Below, piece after piece: positions 1 to 6,371 of a DNA stretch of 9,436 nt. The translations under genes were made by a program, and so were the position numbers. This DNA comes from Deltaproteobacteria bacterium. GTDB taxonomy: Bacteria; Desulfobacterota; Syntrophorhabdia; Syntrophorhabdales; Syntrophorhabdaceae. Numbering within the stretch: the first letter of the stretch is position 1; each line of letters opens with the position of its first letter. The stretch is taken from the NCBI GenBank assembly GCA_003506795.1, contig DNYO01000348.1:1-9436 (forward strand), in the 5' to 3' direction. The notes under the pieces are model-generated. The model worked only from the letters and a program-made list of their open reading frames with translations. It searched no databases and was not told the origin of the DNA.

Positions 1-246
1 GAACTGAAGAAAGCATTCCCCGGACAGAATATTATCAGCGTCGACGCATCAAAAATAGCCAAGGAAGAGCTTGGCGTTCCCATAACCAATACCACCATGC
101 TCGGAGCGCTCGTACGGGCGACCCGCGTGGTTGAGCTCAGCGCTCTCGAAGAGCCGGTCCGCAACCGCTTTGGTGTTAACGGACAGAAAAACATCAACGC
201 CTACACAAGGGCATATAACGAAGCAACGGTCATAGAAGCGGAATGA
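1..246 (+). CDS. 2-oxoacid:ferredoxin oxidoreductase gamma-type subunit, C-terminal part (5'-truncated by window)
   Basis: An open frame runs in from the left edge for 81 codons and stops at TGA 244-246. The fragment resembles the C-terminus of the gamma subunit/domain of pyruvate, 2-oxoisovalerate or 2-oxoglutarate:ferredoxin oxidoreductases. Visible features are an ISVDASKIAKEELG block (residues about 12-25), NTTMLGALVRAT (30-41) and a final stretch with NINAYTRAYNEA (64-75) before the stop. In this family the gamma part helps form the dimer interface of a cytosolic TPP/iron-sulfur enzyme that converts a 2-oxoacid plus CoA to acyl-CoA, CO2 and reduced ferredoxin, or the reverse. The catalytic TPP and ferredoxin-type subunits would lie upstream, outside the window. 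Which 2-oxoacid is used cannot be told from this fragment. A hairpin with a T-tract follows the stop, suggesting this is the last gene of its operon. Confidence 0.85.
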   Translation, partial: ELKKAFPGQNIISVDASKIAKEELGVPITNTTMLGALVRATRVVELSALEEPVRNRFGVNGQKNINAYTRAYNEATVIEAE

Positions 247-252
247 AATAAA

Positions 253-280
253 AGGGTTTAGGGATTGGTGATCAGGGAAC
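253..280 (+). repeat. Degenerate 7-nt tandem tract (four units)
   Basis: Four consecutive heptamers fit the pattern ARGGATT/ARKGATC: units start at 253, 260, 267 and 274 and read AGGGTTT, AGGGATT, GGTGATC and AGGGAAC. The tract starts seven bases after the upstream stop codon and supplies the left arm of the hairpin above. It may simply be a decayed short tandem repeat, and four imperfect units are weak statistical evidence. Confidence 0.4.
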
Positions 281-314
281 AGACCCTATTCTCTGATCCC
301 TTTCCCCTTTTTTT
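270..314 (+). terminator. Rho-independent terminator-like hairpin after the oxidoreductase gene
   Basis: GATCAGGGAA (270-279) pairs with TTCTCTGATC (289-298), giving ten pairs with one G-U wobble around a 9-nt loop. A pyrimidine run follows and ends in seven T's (308-314). AAAAGGG (250-256) could also pair with CCCTTTT (305-311) to extend the base. The nine bases between the inner stem and the T-run make it less than textbook unless the outer stem forms. It would end transcription from the upstream oxidoreductase operon. Its last T directly precedes the ATG of the next gene, so it may also sit in that gene's leader. Confidence 0.6.
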
Positions 315-1937
315 ATGAAGACCATTTCCGGAAATATCGTCGATCTTCTCAACGAAACCATTTTCCCCGGCGTCATTCATATTGAAAACGGCATCATTGC
401 CCGTATTGAACGGGAGCGCTACTGGTTCGATACTTATATCCTCCCCGGTTTTGTCGATGCCCATGTCCATATCGAGAGCTCAATGCTCACGCCGGCCGGT
501 TTCGCCCGTCTGGCCGTTGTGCACGGCACCGTGGCCACCGTTTCGGACCCGCACGAAATAGCGAACGTCCTCGGACCGCGGGGGGTGCGGTACATGATGG
601 AAGACAGTGCCGGCACACCCTTCACCTTTGCTTTCGGCGCGCCCTCCTGCGTTCCCGCGAGCATCTTTGAAACCTCCGGCGCCTCGATAGGTGTTGCCGA
701 GACGAAAGCGCTTCTTACAGAGAAGAGCATCGGGTATCTCAGCGAGATGATGAATTTCCCGGGGGTCATAAACGGCGATCCCGAAGTGCTTGCGAAGATC
801 GGCCTTGCAAAACGATTGGGAAAGCCGGTCGATGGGCATGCGCCGGGCCTGCGTGGTGAAGATCTGCGAAAGTATAGTGAAACAGGCATATCCACCGACC
901 ACGAATCTTTTGAAATTGAAGAAGCACGGGAGAAGATCTCCCTGGGCATGAAGATCATCATACGCGAAGGATCGGCCGCGCGGAATTTCGATATCCTCTA
1001 CCCGCTCATCGCCGAATATCCCGATCACTGCATGTTCTGCACCGACGACGTGCATCCCGATTCCCTCGTAAAGGGACACATTAATGCGCTGGCGGCCAGG
1101 GCCATCCGAAAAGGAGTGGACCTTATGAAGGTCTTGAGGTGTGCCTGCCTCAACCCCGTTATACACTACGGTCTTGATGTTGGTTTACTCAGGCTGCACG
1201 ACCCTGCCGATATGATCGTCGTCGACAATCTCGATAATCTCAGGGTTCTCAAAACCATCGTGCGCGGCCAAACTGTCGCAGAAGACGGCACGAGCCGTCT
1301 CGTGCATCGAACTGCCGTCCCGGTTAATGTTTTTCGGGCGAGCCCCCGGAAGACGGAGGATTTTCATGTGCGCAAGAGATCGGGCGCCATCCGGATCATC
1401 GGGGTTATCGATGGTCAGCTTGTGACTGATGCTGATATCGACGCGCCGACGGTGGAAGGCGATGCGGTCGTCAGCGATATCGACAGGGACATACTGAAGA
1501 TAGCCGTCGTAAACCGGTATGCCGTCGCACCCCCCGCCGTTGCCTTTGTGCGGGGTTTCAATCTGAAAAAAGGCGCCATCGCCTCGTCGATCACCCATGA
1601 TTCCCACAACATTGTTGCCGTCGGCGTAAGTGATGAAATGCTCTGCGATGCCGTCAACCTTGTCATCGAAAAGAAGGGCGGCATTTCCCTGGTCTCGGAG
1701 GATATGAAAATTGTTCTGCCCCTTCCTGTAGCCGGCCTCATGTCCAATGAAGACGGCTACGACATCGCTCAGAAATACAGCCGCTTGAACATGCTTGCGA
1801 CAGACCTCGGCACAACTCTTGAGGCCCCCTTCATGACGCTGTCCTTCATGGCCCTTGTCGTAATTCCAAAACTGAAACTCAGCGACAAAGGTCTCTTTGA
1901 CGGCGACCGTTTTGCTTTCACGGAATTGTTTGTCTAG
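315..1937 (+). CDS. ade: Adenine deaminase (AdeC/Ade family, amidohydrolase superfamily)
   Basis: The 540-residue cytosolic metalloenzyme deaminates adenine to hypoxanthine plus ammonia in purine salvage. Diagnostic motifs in order are PGFVDAHVHIESSM (44-57) with metal ligands H50/H52, SDPHEIANVLG (77-87), INGDPEVL (152-159), DGHAPGL (173-179), TDHES (194-198), FCTDDVHPDS (241-250) with the amidohydrolase Asp, and the C-terminal SSITHDSHN (424-432) and LATDLGTTLEAPFMTLSFMAL (494-514). The last two are characteristic of adenine deaminase rather than of other amidohydrolases. Many family members are near 570-590 residues; this one has a shorter N-terminus. The in-frame stop at 294-296 and lack of other start codons before 315 fix the ATG. 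There is no Shine-Dalgarno: the bases before the ATG are all pyrimidine. It converges with the PAS-GGDEF-HD-GYP gene. No purine riboswitch fold is visible upstream. Confidence 0.95.
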   Translation: MKTISGNIVDLLNETIFPGVIHIENGIIARIERERYWFDTYILPGFVDAHVHIESSMLTPAGFARLAVVHGTVATVSDPHEIANVLGPRGVRYMMEDSAGTPFTFAFGAPSCVPASIFETSGASIGVAETKALLTEKSIGYLSEMMNFPGVINGDPEVLAKIGLAKRLGKPVDGHAPGLRGEDLRKYSETGISTDHESFEIEEAREKISLGMKIIIREGSAARNFDILYPLIAEYPDHCMFCTDDVHPDSLVKGHINALAARAIRKGVDLMKVLRCACLNPVIHYGLDVGLLRLHDPADMIVVDNLDNLRVLKTIVRGQTVAEDGTSRLVHRTAVPVNVFRASPRKTEDFHVRKRSGAIRIIGVIDGQLVTDADIDAPTVEGDAVVSDIDRDILKIAVVNRYAVAPPAVAFVRGFNLKKGAIASSITHDSHNIVAVGVSDEMLCDAVNLVIEKKGGISLVSEDMKIVLPLPVAGLMSNEDGYDIAQKYSRLNMLATDLGTTLEAPFMTLSFMALVVIPKLKLSDKGLFDGDRFAFTELFV

Positions 1938-1970
1938 AAAGACAACGCAGGTCAAGCCCGGGTTTCTAGT

Positions 1971-2006
1971 AAGTCCAATAGGTCATATAAGTCCTATAGG
2001 ACTTCT
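1971..2006. repeat. Degenerate 9-nt tandem repeat containing a 16-bp perfect palindrome
   Basis: Four units of nine bases start at 1971, 1980, 1989 and 1998 and fit AAGTCCWAT/AGGTCMTAT, with the last unit decayed. Units one and three share AAGTCC and the last two units together form the perfect palindrome AAGTCCTATAGGACTT (1989-2004). It sits in the 94-base spacer between the convergent adenine deaminase and GGDEF genes. As RNA it could fold into a hairpin on either strand, but no T-tract follows on either side, so I call it a repeat rather than a terminator. Confidence 0.6.
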
Positions 2007-2031
2007 TAAAAAGAAAACGGTCTGTTGATTT

Positions 2032-3843
2032 CTACGTTTGAGCCACGATTTCAACGAACTTTTCCACCAGATCGGGGTCGAACTGGCTGCCGGCACATCT
2101 AAGCAATTCCCTCAACGCCTCTTCTCGTGAGACCGCTTTGCGGTGGGGTCGCCCGCCGGTCATTGATTCGTAGGCATCGGCTATGGCCATGATCCTGCTT
2201 TCAAGGGGAATCTCCTCGCCTGCAAGGCCAAGGGGGTAGCCGCTGCCGTTCCACCATTCGTGATGTTTCAGGATGTAGTCGGCGATATGCGTCAGGTTTG
2301 CGGCGGACTGGGCGATGCGGTGGCCGATATCGCAGTGTTTGCGCATCTCCAGGAGTTCTTCCGCGTTGAGGTTTCCCTCTTTCAGGAGTATACGGTCATG
2401 GATGCTGACATTGCCGATGTCATGAAATTGTGCCAGAAGGGTGAGGTCCTTAAGACGCTTGTCAGACAGGCCGGCGGCACTCCCAAGGATGGTTACCAGC
2501 TGTCTTAAGCGCTTGACGGACCGCCTGGTGGTAATGCCCTTGGTTTCGATTGTGTTGAGGAGGTTCCTCACGATGACGTTCCGGGCATGCCGGCTGCCGA
2601 AGAGTTTTTCCTTGTACATGCTGTTGTCGGCTTCCCTGTACAGTGCGGCCATGCTTTGACCGGGGCCGGTACGGATGGCAAACCCCGTGGAAATGCCGAG
2701 GGGAAGACGGGGGTTTTCCCGGTTATAGTCGATAACACTGCTTCTTATTCGGTTGCAGATCTCCTCGACTTTTGATTTCGGAGAGTTCGGCAGAAGGATA
2801 GCGAATTCGTCTCCTCCGACACGGGCGACGACGTCGCTTTCACGGAACGACTTCCTGATGACCCGGGAGGCGACAGCGAGCAGTTCATCGCCCTTGTCGT
2901 GGCCCAGGGTATCGTTGATCAGCTTCAGGCCGTCGATGTCGCACATGATAAGCCCCACAAGCTCGAAACGGTTGTTGTCGAGGCGGTGCATCTCCTCCTC
3001 GAAATAGGCCCGGTTGTACAGATTTGTCAGGGGATCGTGGAGGCTGAGATACTTCAGTTTTTCTTCCGTCTTCTTGATATCCGTTATTTCCTTTGACACG
3101 ACGGCAACAAACTTAACCCGCCCCGTGCGTCCATCGACTACGGGGCTCAGCGTGCTCAGCATGTACCGCTGATCGTTTTCTTTGCCGCCTTTGTGTTCGT
3201 ACCGGTGGGACGTTGCGGTTTCGAACACTTTCTCTATGTAGCCCGCGAACTCGGCGGTATCCTGTGCGTCGTGAAAATCACCGTACCGCTTGCCGATGAT
3301 GTTCGCTTCCGACACACAAAGCCGTGCAAGCATCTGCCTGTTTACAAAAAGGAACGTGCCGTCGCGGTCTGTCATGAAGATGGAGTCATCGGTGGATTCG
3401 ATAAGAGAGCGATATTTTTCCTCTCTGCTGCTTACCTGTTCCGCGGTGTTTACGAGGTCGGTAATGTCGACAAAGGATACAGCCACACGGTTTGTTCCGG
3501 CAAGGGGGCTGCGGAATATATGAACATCTCTTACGGAGCCGTTCCCGGCGGCCAGCTTGAATTCATGGCTCTGCGCCGGGCCCGCGGCGTTATGGTCGAT
3601 GAATTCCTGATACTGTCTCATCCTGGTGAGGTCGCCGTTGACGATAAGCTCCGACCATTTCTTTTTTTCTTCCAGTTCCGATTGACGGTACCCTGAAAGC
3701 TCCAGGAACTGCCGGTTTGTGCAATATATGGTTCCGTCCTCATCGGCAATAACGGTGGCGACCCCCATAGATTCGAAAAGGGTACGATAGATGCTGTTTT
3801 TTTCCGTTATTTTTTTTGTCATGCTGTCTTTAATGCCACCCAT
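2032..3843 (-). CDS. PAS-PAS-GGDEF-HD-GYP cyclic-di-GMP signalling protein
   Basis: The 603-residue protein has no membrane segment or signal peptide, so it is probably a cytosolic sensor. Domains: PAS 1 (about 14-130), PAS 2 (about 140-258), GGDEF (about 265-425) and HD-GYP (about 428-600). The GGDEF domain looks active as a diguanylate cyclase: the motif GGDEF is intact at 343-347 and the inhibitory-site RxxD (R334-D337) lies exactly five residues before it. The HD-GYP domain, a c-di-GMP phosphodiesterase family, keeps HD (474-475), H503, HH (527-528), GSGYP (533-537) and D556. It lacks the Glu/His pair usual in its first helix (TTRRS at 438-442) and the Lys usual after HDIG (N478). The start is uncertain: ATG 3843 has no clear Shine-Dalgarno, and Met8 at 3822 has only a distant GGGTGG; both precede PAS 1. 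The gene follows the GlcD-like gene by 89 nt and might share its transcript. Net activity cannot be judged. Confidence 0.93.
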   Translation of the reverse strand: MGGIKDSMTKKITEKNSIYRTLFESMGVATVIADEDGTIYCTNRQFLELSGYRQSELEEKKKWSELIVNGDLTRMRQYQEFIDHNAAGPAQSHEFKLAAGNGSVRDVHIFRSPLAGTNRVAVSFVDITDLVNTAEQVSSREEKYRSLIESTDDSIFMTDRDGTFLFVNRQMLARLCVSEANIIGKRYGDFHDAQDTAEFAGYIEKVFETATSHRYEHKGGKENDQRYMLSTLSPVVDGRTGRVKFVAVVSKEITDIKKTEEKLKYLSLHDPLTNLYNRAYFEEEMHRLDNNRFELVGLIMCDIDGLKLINDTLGHDKGDELLAVASRVIRKSFRESDVVARVGGDEFAILLPNSPKSKVEEICNRIRSSVIDYNRENPRLPLGISTGFAIRTGPGQSMAALYREADNSMYKEKLFGSRHARNVIVRNLLNTIETKGITTRRSVKRLRQLVTILGSAAGLSDKRLKDLTLLAQFHDIGNVSIHDRILLKEGNLNAEELLEMRKHCDIGHRIAQSAANLTHIADYILKHHEWWNGSGYPLGLAGEEIPLESRIMAIADAYESMTGGRPHRKAVSREEALRELLRCAGSQFDPDLVEKFVEIVAQT

Positions 3844-3932
3844 TATATCATTGGTGAAAAGGCATTGCCATTGTTATTCCGGTAGTTGCGATCATTCCCG
3901 GGTTCATGGATCACCCTGTATTTTTCAATCCC

Positions 3933-5318
3933 TCATTCCTTGAATATCTTGCCCGGATTCAGCAGCCCCTTGGGGTCAAAGGCCGCTTTGATCCGCCTCA
4001 TAAGCGGCAGCGCCTCCCCATCGATCTGCATGGGAAGATAATCCATGACGGTGAGGCCAACGCCGTGTTCGCCCGTCAGAGATCCCCCCATGGCGATAGT
4101 CTCCCTGTATATCACTTCCAGGAGGCCGTACGCCTCGTCAAGCTCCGCAAAGTTCCTGCGCCGGTGAAGGATGGTCACGTGAAGATTCCCGTCCCCGGCA
4201 TGGCCGTAGGTTGCTATCTTTATGGAGCTGCTGTGTTCGAGTCCTCCTATGAACCTGACAAGAAAAGGAAGGCTGTAGCGCGGGACCACCACGTCCGCCT
4301 CAAGATGGTCCTTGCCCAATGCCTTGAGCGAAGGCAGCACCTCCCTCCGGAATGTCCAGAAGCGCTCTGCCTCAACATCGTCGGCCGCAGGGCGCGCATC
4401 GGTCACGCCGGCGGAATTCCGGCACAGGCCTGCTATCTCCAGTGCCTCACGGTGAACCTCGTCTTCAGAGTGGCCATCCGTCTCGATGAGTACGAGCGCG
4501 GCGGCATCCCTGGGGAGCGGGGCGCGAAGGTGATCGGCAACGGTGTTGATGGCAATGTTGTCCATCAATTCTATCGCGCAGGGAATGACCCCGGACTTGA
4601 AAACGGCCACGATAAGATCGGCGGCACAGGCCAGATCGTTGAGATAGACTATTATCGTGCGCCTCACATGGGGCTTCATGAGAAGGCGCAGCGTGATCTT
4701 CGTTATGACAGCCAGCGTGCCTTCGGAACCAACGAGAAGCGAAATCAGGTCATACCCGGCAACGTTCTTCACCATCTTCCCGCCGAGGGTTATCACCTCT
4801 CCCGAGGGAAGGACCGCCTCGACGCCCCTCACGTAATCCCGCGTGACGCCATATTTCACGGCCCTCGTGTAGCCCGCGTTCTCCGCGACGTTGCCGCCCA
4901 GAGTGCTGTCGACCGTGCTCGACGGGTCGGGAGGAAAGAAAAGTCCCCGTTCGTTCAGTGCCTTCTGGAGATCGTTTGATATAAGCCCGGGTTCAACGAC
5001 GGCGAACATGTTTGATTCATCGATCTCGATGATGCGGTTCAACCTTGCAAGAGAAAGGGCAATGCCCCCCCTGACCGGCAGGGCGCCGCCCGACAGACCC
5101 GTTTTCCCGCCCTGAGGGGTCACGGGAATATCATGCGCCCAGGCGCATTTCATCAGTTGCGACACTTCTGACCCATTTTCCGGCAGGACGGCAACCTGCG
5201 GCATGAACTGCCTTTCCGTGGCATCGTAGGAAAAATGAGAAAGGTTTTCCCGATCAAGGACAATCTGACTGTCCTTGAGAAATCCTTTGATCTCCCGCAG
5301 GAACCCCTCTAGAGGCAT
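3933..5318 (-). CDS. glcD: GlcD-like FAD-binding oxidoreductase (glycolate/D-lactate dehydrogenase family)
   Basis: The 461-residue flavoprotein belongs to the VAO/PCMH family that oxidises 2-hydroxyacids such as glycolate, D-lactate or D-2-hydroxyglutarate to 2-oxoacids. The FAD-binding domain spans about 38-217, with TPQGGKTGLSGGALP (67-81), PPDPSSTVDSTLGGNVAENAG (129-149) and VAGYDLISLLVGSEGTLAVI (186-205). The C-terminal FAD-oxidase domain carries the FW..R signature (320-324), GHAGDGNLHV (372-381), GEHGVG (416-421) and FDPKGLLNPGKIF (447-459). H373, H380 and E417 match the expected divalent-metal ligands of this family. The length fits GlcD (about 460-500). The start at 5318 has a weak GGA five bases upstream. 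No GlcE, GlcF, iron-sulfur or EtfAB gene is adjacent, so the electron acceptor and exact substrate are open. It is divergent from the LytTR regulator and upstream of the GGDEF gene. Confidence 0.92.
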   Translation of the reverse strand: MPLEGFLREIKGFLKDSQIVLDRENLSHFSYDATERQFMPQVAVLPENGSEVSQLMKCAWAHDIPVTPQGGKTGLSGGALPVRGGIALSLARLNRIIEIDESNMFAVVEPGLISNDLQKALNERGLFFPPDPSSTVDSTLGGNVAENAGYTRAVKYGVTRDYVRGVEAVLPSGEVITLGGKMVKNVAGYDLISLLVGSEGTLAVITKITLRLLMKPHVRRTIIVYLNDLACAADLIVAVFKSGVIPCAIELMDNIAINTVADHLRAPLPRDAAALVLIETDGHSEDEVHREALEIAGLCRNSAGVTDARPAADDVEAERFWTFRREVLPSLKALGKDHLEADVVVPRYSLPFLVRFIGGLEHSSSIKIATYGHAGDGNLHVTILHRRRNFAELDEAYGLLEVIYRETIAMGGSLTGEHGVGLTVMDYLPMQIDGEALPLMRRIKAAFDPKGLLNPGKIFKE

Positions 5319-5537
5319 GATGTTCCATTATATCCGTGCAGGATTGAATGGGCAAGAAAATAAGAAAAGGCTTAAACAGGCACTGTACATGGGTTGGGCA
5401 CCTATTCTGACATGTTAGTACCAATTAGCTGTCAAGAGAACCGGTGCACTCTTTAGAATGAAGACAACTGAAATTGTTCGTACAGTGAGTTTTCGGTAAA
5501 TCGGTGTTGATCCGACAGAGCAAAAGGAAGGGAGAAC
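5319..5537. promoter_or_regulatory. Divergent intergenic region between glcD-like and LytTR regulator genes
   Basis: This 219-base spacer must hold the start signals of both divergent genes. The clearest feature is an 8-bp inverted repeat, CACTGTAC (5381-5388) and GTACAGTG (5480-5487), whose arms are about 90 bases apart. On the plus strand TAGAAT (5454-5459) matches a -10 box at five of six positions but has no convincing -35. A second weak pair is TTGTTC (5474-5479) and TAAATC (5497-5502), 17 bases apart. No convincing sigma-54 promoter or LytTR-box direct repeat is visible. AAGGAAGGGAG (5524-5534) is a strong Shine-Dalgarno stretch just before the ATG at 5538. Confidence 0.35.
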
Positions 5538-6329
5538 ATGATATCGAAATATCCCAAACCCGAGATTCGGACGGTAATCGTCGATGATGAAAACCTTGCC
5601 CGGAAAAATCTTAAAGAGCTTCTCCGCGACCACCCCTATGTTCATGTGATCGGGGAAGCTGGAAATGCAGCGGCCGGCCGCGATCTGATCGTGGAGACAA
5701 GGCCGGATCTTGTTTTTCTTGACGTGCGGATGCCTGAAGGCTCAGGCTTCGACCTCCTTGACAGGGTCGAAGATGCGCCGTCAAGAATATTTGTTACCGC
5801 CTATGATGAATTCGCCGTCAGAGCCTTTGAGAGCAATGCCTTTGATTATCTTCTCAAGCCTTTGGATTCCGACCGTCTTTCCCGCTCGCTCGAGAGGTTT
5901 CTGTCTGTTCCCCGTAACCGGACAGAGCCCATGGACATGTCGCGCGGTGAGCGGGTTTGCCTCAACGCCGGAAACAAGGTGGCTTTTATCTCTGTCGTAG
6001 ATATAGTCGCCATTATGGCTGACAAGAACTATATACGCGTGTTCACCGCAAACGGTGACTGCTTCGTTGTGCGATCGGCCCTCAAGGACTGGAGGGAACG
6101 TTTCCCCTCCGACATCTTCATGACTCTGGACCGCTCCCTGATGATCAATAAACATCACGTGCGTCTACTTACAAAGAAAAACAGAAACGGCGACGTTTTC
6201 ATGGAGAGTATTGAAAAACCATTCCACCTGGGCCGGATCGCGCTGCAACGTTTCAAGGAGTTGATGGGTGTGAACGAAAAGCAGGGGTTGCAGGAGATGC
6301 CCCGCGAAAATCCCCGTAACGGCCGATGA
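5538..6329 (+). CDS. LytTR-family response regulator (receiver + LytTR DNA-binding domain)
   Basis: The 263-residue transcriptional regulator is of the LytR/AlgR/AgrA type. The receiver domain (about 11-122) has all key positions: acidic pocket D16-D17-E18, phospho-acceptor D62 in FLDVRMPEGSG, T87 in FVTAYDEFAVRAFE and K107 in DYLLKPLD. A linker (123-137) leads to the LytTR domain (about 138-242), with IVAIMADKNYIRVFT (156-170) and FMTLDRSLMINKHHV (194-208) matching the usual pattern of a beta-strand segment and an (H/D)RS..(I/V)N block. A short hydrophilic tail follows. The start has a strong Shine-Dalgarno, AAGGAAGGGAG, ending three bases upstream. LytTR regulators are normally phosphorylated by a membrane 5TM/7TM-LYT or HPK7-type kinase, but no kinase gene is in the window, so input and targets are unknown. 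The divergent GlcD-like gene is a possible target by position only. Confidence 0.93.
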   Translation: MISKYPKPEIRTVIVDDENLARKNLKELLRDHPYVHVIGEAGNAAAGRDLIVETRPDLVFLDVRMPEGSGFDLLDRVEDAPSRIFVTAYDEFAVRAFESNAFDYLLKPLDSDRLSRSLERFLSVPRNRTEPMDMSRGERVCLNAGNKVAFISVVDIVAIMADKNYIRVFTANGDCFVVRSALKDWRERFPSDIFMTLDRSLMINKHHVRLLTKKNRNGDVFMESIEKPFHLGRIALQRFKELMGVNEKQGLQEMPRENPRNGR

Positions 6330-6350
6330 ATGACTTCCCTGTGCCCGCGT

Positions 6351-6364
6351 ACGTCGATCGACGT
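6351..6364. repeat. 14-bp perfect palindrome between convergent genes
   Basis: ACGTCGATCGACGT is its own reverse complement and lies in the 42-base gap between the convergent LytTR regulator and M24 peptidase genes. As RNA it gives a five-pair stem with a GATC tetraloop on either strand. There is no T-tract on either side, so a terminator role is only possible, not shown; a protein-binding site or chance are alternatives. Confidence 0.35.
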
Positions 6365-6371
6365 CGCCCGA

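Noticed and set aside
247..314. Purine riboswitch in front of adenine deaminase
   Set aside because: The spacer is only 68 bases and shows a single hairpin with a T-tract, with none of the three-way junction or conserved loop sequences of a purine aptamer.
1185..1955. A 256-codon minus-strand open frame inside adenine deaminase
   Set aside because: It is fully antisense to a well-conserved gene and shows no family motif.
1934..1969. CTAGAAA/TTTCTAG inverted repeat as the adenine deaminase terminator
   Set aside because: Only seven pairs with a 22-base loop and no following T-tract, so it is too weak to list as a terminator.
3844..3932. Terminator or promoter in the gap between the GlcD-like and GGDEF genes
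   Set aside because: Only a four-pair GGGT/ACCC stem without a T-run is visible, and no convincing promoter hexamers; the gap is left uncalled.
3906..4979. A 357-codon plus-strand open frame opposite the GlcD-like gene
   Set aside because: The minus-strand frame carries complete FAD-oxidase motifs; the plus-strand product shows none and is composition-driven.
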